Positions 1-8,480 of a stretch of 32,226 nucleotides of DNA are shown piece by piece (position 1 is the stretch's first letter; every line of letters begins with the position of its first letter). The position numbers were made by a program, and so were the translations under genes. Location: the NCBI GenBank assembly GCA_018056955.1, contig JAGPEQ010000007.1, positions 38,383-70,608 of the forward strand, read 5' to 3'. The DNA is from Bacteroidales bacterium. Lineage in GTDB: Bacteria; Bacteroidota; Bacteroidia; Bacteroidales; Tenuifilaceae. The notes beneath the pieces were generated by a model, which worked only from the letters and a program-made list of their open reading frames with translations, did no database searches and was not told where the DNA came from.

Positions 1-1929
1 ATTTACTTTTACATTGAAAATTCTTGAAGCATAGTTATACCCCAACTCGGCAGTAATAATACGTTCATACTTTACACCATCGTTAAATGTATTGGTATTA
101 TTCAAGAAGGAATTGCTAAAAATAGGTGCTCTCTTGATATAACCACCGTTTACAAATACATTGTGCTCCCCATATACCTTGTAATTGAAACCAGCTTTAA
201 CATTCCAAGGCAAGAAGTCATGCCATGCCGATGCGCGATTACCAGGTTCATACTGGAAATAATCTACTCGCCTATAGTTGTTACTTGCAATGGCCATCGA
301 TAGGAAACCAGAGTAGTTATCTTTGATATACTCACCTTGAGCAAATAGCCCTAACCAAAGTACCTGTCCTAGGTAATGGTAGTTTACATAATCTCCTTTG
401 TAAAGCGGTTGACTTGCAGGACGATTAATATTCTTATTATCCAGGAAATATTTGCCCCCAAGCAAATCATCAATCTTATAGGCATGTACACCATTATAAA
501 AACGTCCATCGAAACCAGCAGTTAACTTAAGGCTTTCAATGTTAGTAGTAAAGGTTGATAAAGCTCCATACCACTGATGGTCATTTACAGCGTTAGCTAT
601 AATACATGTTGAACCATTCATTGCTGCAGCATTTTGCTGTATTACCCAATCATAGTCATAATATCCTTCTTGGGTTAGAGCGGTTACATCATATGGCAAT
701 CCACTGGGGAACTGACGACTTAGCCATGTTGAATTTTGCCCATAAACCCTACGACCACCACCAGTAGCTAACGATGCATAAATTTGTGTTGTAAGCATTG
801 AGTTATCGTTTAGCTTCCAGTAGTGATTTAAGGACATTTGAGGTTTATGGTAAAAATTGTAAGCATATCCTGTAGTATAGATTTGCCCGTTGCGATATCC
901 AAAGTCAGAATTCCACTTAATTCCATTTGGATTGTCACGGAACTCTTGGATAGTATGCTTATTATTTCGTTGGTTGTGCCACTGAGGGGCTCCAAATGCA
1001 TTAAAGGTTATTGTATGTTTCTCATTAATTTTTTTCGAAATGTTTGCAAAATATGAGTAACCCTCAAAATTAGTAGCTTGTACATATCCATTTCCAGTAG
1101 TATAACCACCCGATACGGTAACAGCCCAACCATTTTCCATTAAACCAGTTGAAACGGTGAAATTCTGTTTTCTGAAGCCATCGTTACCAAAGCCATAGTA
1201 ATATGAGCCTCCTTTTTGAGCATCAGTTGACTTTGTAATAATATTAATGGTACCCCCAACTGATGACAAAGCCAATTTGGAAGCACCTAAACCACGTTGA
1301 ACCTGCTGATTTGCGGTTACATCGGATAGTCCTGCCCAGTTGCTCCAGTAAACCTTACCATTTTCCATGTCATTTACTGGAATCCCATTTATTAAAACTC
1401 CGATGTTATTTGAGTCAAATCCACGAAGGTAAATTCTTGAATCTCCAAAACCACCTCCTGTTCTTGTAGCATATACTGATGGTGTTATTTTGAGTATCTC
1501 AGGAAATTCCTTGTTTCCTAACTTTTCAACAATTACTTTTGGTTCAATTGTTGAAACAGCAACGGGGGTTGTCCTATCCCGAACAAACGATGCTGTAACA
1601 AGAACTTCCTCAATATCAACCAAACTAGGGCTTAACTTAATGGTTCCAAGGTCAACGTCGCCAGTTACCTCAACATTTTTTTCAAAGTCTAGGTAGCCCA
1701 CATAAGAAAACTTAATCACATGCTTTCCAATTGGAACTTTAAAGTTAAATGAGCCGTCAACGCTTGTTGAAGTTCCAATAGTTGTGCCCTCAACTACCAC
1801 AGCAGCACCAATTAAAGGGTTTCCATTGTTTGAGTCAACAATTATCCCTTTTATTACTCCCTGCCCTAAAGTCAACATTGGAGCAAGGAATAAAAGCATT
1901 AACAATGTACACCAAATCGTTCTTTTCAT
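1..1929 (-). CDS. TonB-dependent outer-membrane receptor, C-terminal part beyond window
   Basis: The frame is open without a stop from ATG at 1929 to the window edge (643 codons), so the gene is cut at its 3' end. Residues 1-23 form a signal peptide. Residues about 25-100 form a carboxypeptidase-regulatory-like beta-sandwich (VIKGIIVDSNNGNPLIGAAV, then a KFSYVGY strand), which is typical of Bacteroidota receptors. A TonB-box-like EEVLVTA follows at about 108-114. The plug spans about 120-235 and includes IYLRGFDSNNIGVLING and SVGGTINIIT. The rest is aromatic-rich beta-barrel. The plug resembles ordinary CirA/FecA-like receptors; I see neither a SusC-type plug signature nor a SusD partner in view, so polysaccharide import is not implied. 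The protein imports an unknown ligand across the outer membrane using TonB energy. Confidence 0.93.
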   Translation of the reverse strand, partial: MKRTIWCTLLMLLFLAPMLTLGQGVIKGIIVDSNNGNPLIGAAVVVEGTTIGTSTSVDGSFNFKVPIGKHVIKFSYVGYLDFEKNVEVTGDVDLGTIKLSPSLVDIEEVLVTASFVRDRTTPVAVSTIEPKVIVEKLGNKEFPEILKITPSVYATRTGGGFGDSRIYLRGFDSNNIGVLINGIPVNDMENGKVYWSNWAGLSDVTANQQVQRGLGASKLALSSVGGTINIITKSTDAQKGGSYYYGFGNDGFRKQNFTVSTGLMENGWAVTVSGGYTTGNGYVQATNFEGYSYFANISKKINEKHTITFNAFGAPQWHNQRNNKHTIQEFRDNPNGIKWNSDFGYRNGQIYTTGYAYNFYHKPQMSLNHYWKLNDNSMLTTQIYASLATGGGRRVYGQNSTWLSRQFPSGLPYDVTALTQEGYYDYDWVIQQNAAAMNGSTCIIANAVNDHQWYGALSTFTTNIESLKLTAGFDGRFYNGVHAYKIDDLLGGKYFLDNKNINRPASQPLYKGDYVNYHYLGQVLWLGLFAQGEYIKDNYSGFLSMAIASNNYRRVDYFQYEPGNRASAWHDFLPWNVKAGFNYKVYGEHNVFVNGGYIKRAPIFSNSFLNNTNTFNDGVKYERIITAELGYNYASRIFNVKVN

Positions 1930-1973
1930 AGGTTTTTGATTTTAGAGTTAATTAAGGCTAATATTCATTTATG

Positions 1974-2009
1974 CAAAGTTAATTTCATATAATACCGAAA
2001 AATCACAAA
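1974..2009 (-). promoter_or_regulatory. Probable promoter of the TonB-dependent receptor
   Basis: The minus strand reads TAACTTTG (complement of 1974-1981), an exact match to the Bacteroidota -7 consensus TAnnTTTG, 44 bases before the receptor ATG. A TTTG lies upstream (complement of 2006-2009), but the spacer of 24 is longer than the usual 19-21, so only the -7 element is convincing. Confidence 0.45.
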
Positions 2010-2059
2010 GAAACATTAACAAATTGTTAAACCCCCGCAAACGTTTGAAACAAATTGTT

Positions 2060-3289
2060 TCATGGAGCAGTAATAACCTCAAGAATTTTTTGAGTGGCCC
2101 CAACGCCTGAATTTACCATTTGTTTTGCTTCACTTGCCGATAGCTGGTAGAAATTTTTGTCGAAGAGCAGTAAGTTTAGTAAATCCACTAGCTCATCGTA
2201 AGTTTTGATAGAAAATCCTGCTTTACATGCAATCAAATCTTTTGCCTCTTGGAATTTTTGAAAGTTGGGCCCGAATATTACGGGAATACCGTAAACAGCA
2301 GCCTCAAGGGTATTGTGGATACCCACTCCAAACCCTCCTCCTATGTAGGCAACATGACCATACCTATAAATTGACGATAGCAAGCCGATTGTATCAACAA
2401 TGAGTATCTTTGCTTGCTTAACCTCTTCGGGGTTGGATTTGGTAAATCGAACAGCTGGAACTGACGACTTACCCATTATATCCTTTATATGCGCCTCCGT
2501 TACCTCATGTGGAACAACAACTAACTTCAAATCGGGGAACTTTGTTACTAAAGGTAAAATAATATCCTCATCTTTGGGCCATGTGCTGCCGGCTACAAGC
2601 ACTTTATGGTTTGATGCAAAGTTTTCAACAATAGGGATACTCTTTGCATCAGAGGCTATTCTGGAAACCCTATCGAATCGGGTATCGCCAGTAACCATAA
2701 CATTGGTATACCCTATGCTGGCTAGCAGATCCTTTGATTGTTGGTTTTGTACAAAAAAGTATGTGAATGCTTTGAGAAACTTGCGATACCATGCGCCATA
2801 GGGTTTAAAGAACACCTGGTCGGGTCGGAAAATCCCTGACACAAGGTAGGTTGGGATAATCTTTTTCCTAAGCTCATTGAGGTAGTGATACCAAAACTCA
2901 TACTTAATGAAAATGGCCATTGCCGGATTTACCATTTTTATGAACCTGCTTGCATTGGAGTAGGTATCGAGTGGTAAGTAGAAGATATAATCGGCTCCGG
3001 AATAGTTTTTCCGAACCTCGTACCCCGATGGGGAAAAGAAAGTAAGCAATATTTTAGCATTAGGTTTCTTCTGCTCTATGGCCTCAATAACAGGTCTTCC
3101 CTGCTCAAACTCGCCTAACGACGAACAGTGTACCCAAATAATTTCGGAATTAGGCTCTATTTGACTTTTAAGTTTTTCCCAAATCCCAACTCTGCCCCTA
3201 TAAAAATGCCTTGCCTTGGTGTTGAATGCCGATGCGACAAAGACCAGCAATTGATAAAATCGAATTGACAGGTTGTAAAGAAATACCAT
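2060..3289 (-). CDS. waaA: 3-deoxy-D-manno-octulosonic acid (Kdo) transferase, GT30 family
   Basis: Transfers Kdo from CMP-Kdo to the lipid A precursor at the inner face of the inner membrane, the first step of LPS inner-core assembly. The 409-residue length fits the family (about 400-425). Residues 4-22 form the N-terminal hydrophobic anchor. The GT30 N-domain motif SSLGEFEQGRP is at 56-66, with E60 in the place of the catalytic glutamate. LTFFSPSGYE, VTGDTRFDRV, the nucleotide-binding GGGFGVGIHNTLEAAVYGIP and FGPNFQKF follow in family order. It lies downstream of lpxA on the same strand, but a terminator and its own promoter separate the two. Whether it adds one or two Kdo residues cannot be read from sequence. 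Confidence 0.95.
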   Translation of the reverse strand: MVFLYNLSIRFYQLLVFVASAFNTKARHFYRGRVGIWEKLKSQIEPNSEIIWVHCSSLGEFEQGRPVIEAIEQKKPNAKILLTFFSPSGYEVRKNYSGADYIFYLPLDTYSNASRFIKMVNPAMAIFIKYEFWYHYLNELRKKIIPTYLVSGIFRPDQVFFKPYGAWYRKFLKAFTYFFVQNQQSKDLLASIGYTNVMVTGDTRFDRVSRIASDAKSIPIVENFASNHKVLVAGSTWPKDEDIILPLVTKFPDLKLVVVPHEVTEAHIKDIMGKSSVPAVRFTKSNPEEVKQAKILIVDTIGLLSSIYRYGHVAYIGGGFGVGIHNTLEAAVYGIPVIFGPNFQKFQEAKDLIACKAGFSIKTYDELVDLLNLLLFDKNFYQLSASEAKQMVNSGVGATQKILEVITAP

Positions 3290-3314
3290 ATAAGATTGGT
3301 TCTATAAGTTCAGT

Positions 3315-3346
3315 CAAATATAGCTAAAGGTTAAACCCGTACCAAA
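3315..3346 (-). promoter_or_regulatory. waaA promoter, TTTG-N20-TATATTTG
   Basis: On the minus strand, TTTG (complement of 3343-3346), a 20-base spacer and TATATTTG (complement of 3315-3322) match the Bacteroidota -33/-7 consensus exactly. The -7 element is 25 bases from the waaA ATG, which predicts a short leader. The -33 TTTG lies at the end of the lpxA terminator T-tract. Confidence 0.75.
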
Positions 3347-3370
3347 AAAAATGCCGGCAAAAGCCGGCAT
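3344..3370 (-). terminator. Rho-independent terminator after lpxA
   Basis: A perfect 8-bp stem, ATGCCGGC (3351-3358) with GCCGGCAT (3363-3370), has a 4-base loop. Reading the minus strand it is followed by a run of T (complement of 3344-3350). It lies 7 bases after the lpxA stop, so the lipid A transcript probably ends here. Confidence 0.85.
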
Positions 3371-3377
3371 GATATTC

Positions 3378-4187
3378 CTAAAGTTCTACACCCTCATCGG
3401 GATTGGAACCAGTATATTCCCTCACAATTCCCCGTTTTGAGTCCTTAATAAAGGATGTTACTATTTCGCGCTCAGGAGTGGCTTCCATATTCTCCTCAAT
3501 GTAAGCTAATGCCTGGCTTACGTTCATACCTTTATTATAGATATTTCGGTATAGTTCCTGTATTGTTCCAATTTGCTGAGCGGTAAACCCTCTACGGCGA
3601 AGACCTACCAGATTAATACCAGCAAAAGTTAAAGGTTCACGTGCTGCAATAATAAAAGGAGGAATGTCCTTATTAACCTTTGATCCACCCTGAACCATAA
3701 CATGGGCGCCAATACGCTCAAACTGATGCACTAGCACGTGTGCGCTTAAAATGGCATGGTCGTCAATTTCAACCTCACCGGCAATCTGGGTGCCATTGCC
3801 AATTATGATATTATTCTTTAGGATACAATCATGTGCAATATGGGAGTATGCCATTAGGAGACAGTTACTACCCACCACTGTTTTCCCCCTTGATGCTGTA
3901 CCCCGGTTTACAGTTGCGCATTCACGGATGGTGGTGTTATCGCCAATTTCGGCAGTGGTAATCTCACCTTTGAATTTTAAATCCTGTGGTATTGCAGAGA
4001 TTACTGCTCCCGGAAATATTCGGCAGTTCTTGCCAATGCGTGCACCATCCATGATGGTAACATTTGGTCCAATCCATGTACCATCGCTAATTACAACGTC
4101 GCCTGCAATGTATGTGAATGGTCCAATGGTTACATCCTTGCCAATTTTGGCATCGGGATGAATAAATGCGTTGCTATGCTGTGTCAT
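3378..4187 (-). CDS. lpxA: Acyl-ACP--UDP-N-acetylglucosamine O-acyltransferase
   Basis: Catalyses the first lipid A step: 3-O-acylation of UDP-GlcNAc by a 3-hydroxyacyl-ACP in the cytoplasm. The 269 residues compare with 262 in E. coli. Residues 1-190 are hexapeptide repeats of a left-handed beta helix (IGKDVTIGPFTYI, IGDNTTI, IGNGTQI). The catalytic histidine is H119 in SHIAHD, matching E. coli H125 in HIAHD. The C-terminal helical part begins at INLVGLRRRGF. The stop of lpxC-fabZ (4187) overlaps the lpxA start by one base, so the two are translationally coupled. Acyl-chain length preference is not predictable by eye. Confidence 0.96.
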   Translation of the reverse strand: MTQHSNAFIHPDAKIGKDVTIGPFTYIAGDVVISDGTWIGPNVTIMDGARIGKNCRIFPGAVISAIPQDLKFKGEITTAEIGDNTTIRECATVNRGTASRGKTVVGSNCLLMAYSHIAHDCILKNNIIIGNGTQIAGEVEIDDHAILSAHVLVHQFERIGAHVMVQGGSKVNKDIPPFIIAAREPLTFAGINLVGLRRRGFTAQQIGTIQELYRNIYNKGMNVSQALAYIEENMEATPEREIVTSFIKDSKRGIVREYTGSNPDEGVEL

Positions 4188-5584
4188 TATTCTTTAACTT
4201 TAGTTATTTGAGCCATAAGAATTCCTTCCATAACCAATTGATCGCCCACAAAAGCCTGTCCGGTCATGTTGGCAATTCCCCTGCGAATGGGTTCGTTGAG
4301 GAAGCATTTAAAAAGAATTGTATCGCCCGGAACAACTTTTCGTTTGAAACGAACCTGGTCAATCTTTAAGAAGTAAGTTAAATAGTTCTCAGGATCGGGA
4401 ACAGTATTAAGAACAAGAATGCCACCAGTTTGTGCCATTGCTTCAACCTGAAGTACACCTGGCATTACCGGTTCATCGGGGAAATGTCCCACAAAAAAGG
4501 CCTCGTTCATGGTAACATTCTTCATGCCCACCACGGTGGTACCATCCATATAAAGAATCTTGTCAATTAATAGGAATGGAGGACGATGCGGAAGAATTTT
4601 CATGATCTGATTCACATCCATCAAGGGAGTCTTGTTGGGATCGTAATCGGGGGCAACAGGTTTTAGGCGCTCCTGCTTGTAGTGCTTCCGAAGAATCTTA
4701 GCAAATTCGGTGTTTGCTTTATGACCTGGACGCATGGCAATAATTTTTCCCTTAATGCGAGCACCAACAAGGGCAAAGTCGCCAACCATATCGAGCAGCT
4801 TATGGCGTGCCGGTTCATTATCGAAATGTAGGTCAAGGTTATTAAGGATACCTTCGGGTTTAACGGCAATGTGTGGCTTGTTAAATAGATCGGCAATCCG
4901 GTCAAGCTCCTCCTGTGGAACCTTGTGCTCCATAACAACAATGGCATTCTCCAGGTCACCCCCTTTAATAAGATTGTGTTTTAGCAACACCTCTAACTCA
5001 TGGAAGAATACAAAGGTACGGCAGGGTGATATTTGTTCCGGGAACTCATCAATTGAGTTCATCTTGGCATACTGGTGTCCAAGCACTCTTGAGTTGTAAT
5101 CGACCATCACATCGATGCTCAGCTTATCGTCGGGGTAAATGATAATTTCGATGTTGTTTTTTTCATCGGTGTAAACCATTTTCTCCTTAATGCAAAGGTA
5201 GTTCCGCTCAGCACCCTGTTCAACTGTTCCTACCTTGGCAATAGCCTCCACAAAATACTTGGAGCTACCATCCATTATCGGCATTTCAGGTCCGTTAACC
5301 TGCACCAATGCGTTATCAATCCCCATGCTGTAAAGGGCAGCCATCATGTGTTCAATGGTGCTAACCTTGGCATTTTTAACCGCAATGGTGGTTCCCCTTG
5401 AGGTGTCAATAACATTATCGGCAACCGCTTCAATTTTAGGCTGACCATCCATATCGGTTCGCTGGAATATGATACCGGTGTTAACCTCGGCCGGTAGTAT
5501 TGATACTTCTACCTCGGCGCCAGTATGTAACCCCTTACCTGTCAAGGTAACCGCCTGTGCTATAGTTCTTTGTTTATCGGCCAT
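4187..5584 (-). CDS. lpxC/fabZ: Bifunctional UDP-3-O-acyl-GlcNAc deacetylase / 3-hydroxyacyl-ACP dehydratase (LpxC-FabZ fusion)
   Basis: A 465-residue fusion characteristic of Bacteroidota. Residues 1 to about 310 are LpxC, the zinc deacetylase committing step of lipid A synthesis. Zinc ligands are H79 in STIEHMMAAL, then H261 and D265 in HKLLDMVGD; H288 in GHKANTEF is the general acid/base equivalent. Residues about 322-465 are FabZ, the hot-dog dehydratase of fatty-acid elongation, with H367 in VGHFPDEPVMPG and E381 in LQVEAMAQ. The frame stays open upstream to 5638, but I start at ATG 5584: H79 then matches E. coli numbering, and the extension would run through a hairpin (5613-5634). Fusing the two activities may balance lipid A against phospholipid synthesis, since both use 3-hydroxyacyl-ACP. 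Confidence 0.96.
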   Translation of the reverse strand: MADKQRTIAQAVTLTGKGLHTGAEVEVSILPAEVNTGIIFQRTDMDGQPKIEAVADNVIDTSRGTTIAVKNAKVSTIEHMMAALYSMGIDNALVQVNGPEMPIMDGSSKYFVEAIAKVGTVEQGAERNYLCIKEKMVYTDEKNNIEIIIYPDDKLSIDVMVDYNSRVLGHQYAKMNSIDEFPEQISPCRTFVFFHELEVLLKHNLIKGGDLENAIVVMEHKVPQEELDRIADLFNKPHIAVKPEGILNNLDLHFDNEPARHKLLDMVGDFALVGARIKGKIIAMRPGHKANTEFAKILRKHYKQERLKPVAPDYDPNKTPLMDVNQIMKILPHRPPFLLIDKILYMDGTTVVGMKNVTMNEAFFVGHFPDEPVMPGVLQVEAMAQTGGILVLNTVPDPENYLTYFLKIDQVRFKRKVVPGDTILFKCFLNEPIRRGIANMTGQAFVGDQLVMEGILMAQITKVKE

Positions 5585-5610
5585 TTTGATTAAAATTTCA
5601 GTTAAACGAC

Positions 5611-5634
5611 AAAAAGGCGCATTTGAGCGCCTTT
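5611..5634 (-). terminator. Terminator-like hairpin between lpxD and lpxC-fabZ
   Basis: A perfect 8-bp stem, AAAGGCGC (5613-5620) with GCGCCTTT (5627-5634), has a 6-base loop. On the minus strand it runs into TTTTT ending at 5611. It starts 8 bases after the lpxD stop and ends 26 bases before the lpxC ATG. No TAnnTTTG promoter fits in the remaining leader, so this may be a partial terminator or attenuator. The short T run leaves its strength uncertain. Confidence 0.6.
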
Positions 5635-5642
5635 GCATACTG

Positions 5643-6689
5643 CTATTTATTAAGTTTTGATCGCAACTCTTCCACTACCTGCTCCAGCTCATGAATTTTA
5701 TTCATCAGCTCAGGCAAATTCTTATACACAGCCATTGATCGGCGTTGTTTGCCAATTTCATTGGCTGGGCTTCCTAAAACTATTACCCCGGGTTTTCGGA
5801 TATCGCCCGAGATTCCAGCCTGTGCGCCAGCTTTAACCCCATCGGCAATTTTAACATGGGGGCTCACTCCAACCTGTCCGCCAAACATACAATTTTTGCC
5901 AATCTTGGTTGATCCTGCAACACCAGTTTGGGCAGCCATAACCGTATTTTCGCCAACCTCAACATTGTGTGCAATGTGAACATGATCGTCAATCTTAACC
6001 CCTTTTCGAAGTATTGTCGACCCCATGGTTGCCCTATCAACCGTGGCATTAGCGCCTATCTCCACGTAATCTTCAATTATCACATTCCCAATCTGTGGAA
6101 TTTTCTTGTAGTTGGTTTCCTCGCTCGATGCAAATCCGAAACCATCGGCACCAATAATAGCACCACTGTGGATGATACAGTTGCTACCAATAACACACTC
6201 CTCGTAGATCACCACACCCGGGTATAGAATAGTATTATCGCCAACTTTTACTTTTGGGCCAATGTAAACCTGAGGGTATACCTTCACATTGTTACCCAAA
6301 ACAGCCCCTTCCGAAATATAGCTGAAAGCTCCTATGTAGGGGTCTTCCCCAATTTGGGCCGACTTGTGAATGAATGATGGTTCCTCTATTCCGCTCTTGG
6401 GTTGCTTTGACTGAGCATACAAGTTCAGAAGCGAAGCAAAAGCCTCGTAGGCATTGTTTACCCTGACAAGCGTTGCCTCAACCGGTTGATCAGGGACAAA
6501 ATCGTTATTTACCAGAACTATTGATGCCTTAGTAGTGTATATGTAAGGAATATATTTTGGGTTGGCCAGGAATGCAAGCGACCCAGGAAATCCCTCCTCA
6601 ATTTTTGCCACTGTATGCACCTTCACGTTGGGATCGCCATCAACAGAGCCTCCCAAAAAGTCAGCTATAAGCTTTGCCGTAAATTCCAT
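5643..6689 (-). CDS. lpxD: UDP-3-O-(3-hydroxyacyl)glucosamine N-acyltransferase
   Basis: Third lipid A enzyme: adds the N-linked 3-hydroxyacyl chain to UDP-3-O-acyl-glucosamine. The 348 residues match the family (about 340-350). Residues 1-100 form the uridine-binding N-domain ([20 protein letters not shown]). Residues about 105-310 are hexapeptide beta-helix repeats. The catalytic histidine is H241 in [11 protein letters not shown], matching E. coli H239. A short C-terminal helix ([16 protein letters not shown]) closes the trimer. It lies 58 bases upstream of lpxC-fabZ, with a terminator-like hairpin between them. Confidence 0.96.
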   Translation of the reverse strand: MEFTAKLIADFLGGSVDGDPNVKVHTVAKIEEGFPGSLAFLANPKYIPYIYTTKASIVLVNNDFVPDQPVEATLVRVNNAYEAFASLLNLYAQSKQPKSGIEEPSFIHKSAQIGEDPYIGAFSYISEGAVLGNNVKVYPQVYIGPKVKVGDNTILYPGVVIYEECVIGSNCIIHSGAIIGADGFGFASSEETNYKKIPQIGNVIIEDYVEIGANATVDRATMGSTILRKGVKIDDHVHIAHNVEVGENTVMAAQTGVAGSTKIGKNCMFGGQVGVSPHVKIADGVKAGAQAGISGDIRKPGVIVLGSPANEIGKQRRSMAVYKNLPELMNKIHELEQVVEELRSKLNK

Positions 6690-6712
6690 ATTAAGTAATT
6701 GTAAACAATTTG

Positions 6713-6720
6713 CAAAACTA
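6713..6720 (-). promoter_or_regulatory. Probable -7 element of the lpxD promoter
   Basis: The minus strand reads TAGTTTTG, which fits TAnnTTTG, 23 bases before the lpxD ATG. I see no TTTG at the expected -33 distance, so this is weaker than the waaA or tRNA promoters. It implies that lpxD can be transcribed separately from the upstream HD gene, only 42 bases away. Confidence 0.45.
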
Positions 6721-6731
6721 ATTAATTTAAT

Positions 6732-7991
6732 CTAAATGCCCCTAAGCTGTTTAGGATAACAAAGAAAAAATTTTTTGGTTTCGTCGGAAAGAGCTTTAGC
6801 GTTGAGCATGTCCGAGGCTATGGCAATATCAACTAGTTTTCCGTTGTTGTAAAGTATTTGAATTGCTTCCTCGCCAGGTTTATAGGCGTTAATGCTAATG
6901 GTGTCAGTAAAAACGAAATAATCAGAGAAATCAGCCAGATCAATATACTGCTTTCTAAATTCTGCCATCAACCGGCTTAGTCTTTGGCTATCAAAGCCTG
7001 TGCTATTCAACTCAACACTAGGCAAACGGCGATTAACAATCATGTTGGCAAGCTGTGAAAGGGTCTTATCGCCATGGTGTATCCACTGCTTTGCAGCAAC
7101 CATAACATCATTGTCATCAATGTAGGCAAAGTGCTGAAGTGGAAGCGGAGCCTCCGGCATTTGGGGGTTTGGGAAAAAATCGGCTTTGGTTAGCTTGCTA
7201 TTGAGCAAGAATAGTAAAGGCTCGTTACAGTAAATATCGTGACCCTGAAGCACTAGTTCTTTAGCCCTTTCCAGCAACTTGATTAGCACCTGCTCAGCAG
7301 CAACAACCGTTTTATGAAGGTATACCTGCCAGTACATAAGCCTACGGGCAATCAGGAATTTTTCAATTGAATATATACCCTTTGCTTCCACCACCAAGGT
7401 GTCGTCAACCACATTTAACATCTTAATGATACGTTCCGTACCAATTATCCCCTCGGATACACCAGTGTAAAAGCTATCGCGCTTAAGGTAATCCATACGA
7501 TCCATATCCAGCTGTCCTGAAATAAGCTGGTGAAGGAAGTGGCGTGGGTACTTATCTTCGAATATTTCAATGGCAAGTGAAAGTTTGCCATCAAACTCCT
7601 TGTTGAGCTGGTACAAAAAGCATCGGCTTAAGTGTTCATGGCTGATATCGTTAGCAATTACATGCTCAAGGGCATGTGAGAATGGCCCGTGACCAATGTC
7701 GTGGAGCAGAATTGCTACGGCAGCAGCTTCGGCCTCGTTATCGGAAATGTCGAGCCCCTTGCTTCGGAGTGTTTCAATAGCAAGGTCGAGTAGGTGCATT
7801 GCACCAATGCAGTGCTGAAATCGGGAATGAACGGCTCCGGGATATACCAGGTAACTCAGTCCGAGCTGCTTGATGTTTCGCAAACGCTGGAAGTAGGGAT
7901 GTTCAATAAGGTCAAAAATTAATGGGTGGCTTATGCTGATAAAGCCATGAACCGGATCGTTTACAATTTTTTTCTTATTAGTCCCATTCAT
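6732..7991 (-). CDS. HD-domain phosphohydrolase (COG1078, dGTPase/SAMHD1-like)
   Basis: A 419-residue soluble protein of the family that includes Bacillus YwfO and is related to SAMHD1. It opens with KIVNDPVHGFISISHPLIFDLI, a family signature. Metal-binding residues are H60 in HSRFQHCIG, H97-D98 in LLHDIGHGPFSHALEH, and the aspartate of LDMDRMDYLKRDS (D162 or D164). The second histidine set, SHEHLS, is at 117-122. The likely reaction is hydrolysis of dNTPs or related nucleotides; the exact substrate is inferred from family only. It lies directly upstream of lpxD. A 9-bp hairpin stands seven bases before its start codon. Confidence 0.88.
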   Translation of the reverse strand: MNGTNKKKIVNDPVHGFISISHPLIFDLIEHPYFQRLRNIKQLGLSYLVYPGAVHSRFQHCIGAMHLLDLAIETLRSKGLDISDNEAEAAAVAILLHDIGHGPFSHALEHVIANDISHEHLSRCFLYQLNKEFDGKLSLAIEIFEDKYPRHFLHQLISGQLDMDRMDYLKRDSFYTGVSEGIIGTERIIKMLNVVDDTLVVEAKGIYSIEKFLIARRLMYWQVYLHKTVVAAEQVLIKLLERAKELVLQGHDIYCNEPLLFLLNSKLTKADFFPNPQMPEAPLPLQHFAYIDDNDVMVAAKQWIHHGDKTLSQLANMIVNRRLPSVELNSTGFDSQRLSRLMAEFRKQYIDLADFSDYFVFTDTISINAYKPGEEAIQILYNNGKLVDIAIASDMLNAKALSDETKKFFLCYPKQLRGI

Positions 7992-7998
7992 ATAAAAC

Positions 7999-8019
7999 TA
8001 TCACCCCAGAGGGGTGATA
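7999..8019 (-). promoter_or_regulatory. 9-bp hairpin immediately before the HD-protein start codon
   Basis: A perfect inverted repeat, TATCACCCC (7999-8007) with GGGGTGATA (8011-8019), has a 3-base loop. On the minus strand it is followed by GTTTTAT and then the ATG at 7991. It could be a weak terminator for the SiaC-like genes (stop at 8045) or a leader structure that limits ribosome access. The short T run makes either reading possible. Confidence 0.5.
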
Positions 8020-8044
8020 TATTGCTATACCATCTCAAAAAGGA

Positions 8045-8431
8045 TTAGCCTTTAATCTCAACCAAATTAAAATCCACCTTGTTTATTAAAGCTTTATAGT
8101 CATTCCCAGCAAAGTAAATATCCTCATCATCCTCCTCAAAATACCAGTTAATGGTAACCTTTTTCCCAGAGTCAACTGCCAGCTTCTCAAACTTTTTCAT
8201 GATATCAAAAATACGTTTTGAGGAGCTGGTGTTAAAGTACTCAAACTTCAGGTGTACAATTGTTTCGGGTTGAGGATTAGTTGCATATTCATCAATCCAT
8301 CGCAGAATGGGTTGGTAAAAGTCGATTACATTTTCAGGAATCGATCGTCCCTCCATGCGAATAACACCAGTATCGGGATCGAAGTTCACGTATGGTGTTG
8401 TTGCCGTTTCTCTCAACTCGTACTTTTGCAT
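8045..8431 (-). CDS. SiaC-family (DUF1987) regulatory phosphoprotein
   Basis: A 128-residue cytoplasmic protein with the DUF1987 signature TTPYVNFDPDTGVIRMEGRS near the N-terminus and FEYFNTSSSK in the middle. In Pseudomonas aeruginosa, SiaC is phosphorylated on Thr68 by SiaB, dephosphorylated by the PP2C phosphatase SiaA, and in its unphosphorylated form activates the diguanylate cyclase SiaD. Counting from ATG 8431, the threonine of FNTSSSK is residue 68, which supports this start over the one six codons upstream. It follows a larger paralogue after 49 bases, probably co-transcribed. The target here is unknown; no diguanylate cyclase or SiaB-like kinase is in the window. Confidence 0.87.
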   Translation of the reverse strand: MQKYELRETATTPYVNFDPDTGVIRMEGRSIPENVIDFYQPILRWIDEYATNPQPETIVHLKFEYFNTSSSKRIFDIMKKFEKLAVDSGKKVTINWYFEEDDEDIYFAGNDYKALINKVDFNLVEIKG

Positions 8432-8480
8432 AACCAAAAGTTTTATCACTAAAAAAACAAATATGCAAAAAAATTAGATA

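Noticed and set aside
1-1929. SusC-type receptor of a polysaccharide utilisation locus
   Set aside because: The plug lacks the SusC signature and no SusD, glycosidase or sulfatase gene is nearby; the downstream side is outside the window.
5585-5638. 18-residue N-terminal extension of LpxC-FabZ
   Set aside because: The extension is encoded by a terminator-like hairpin and would misplace the zinc-ligand numbering; ATG 5584 fits the family.
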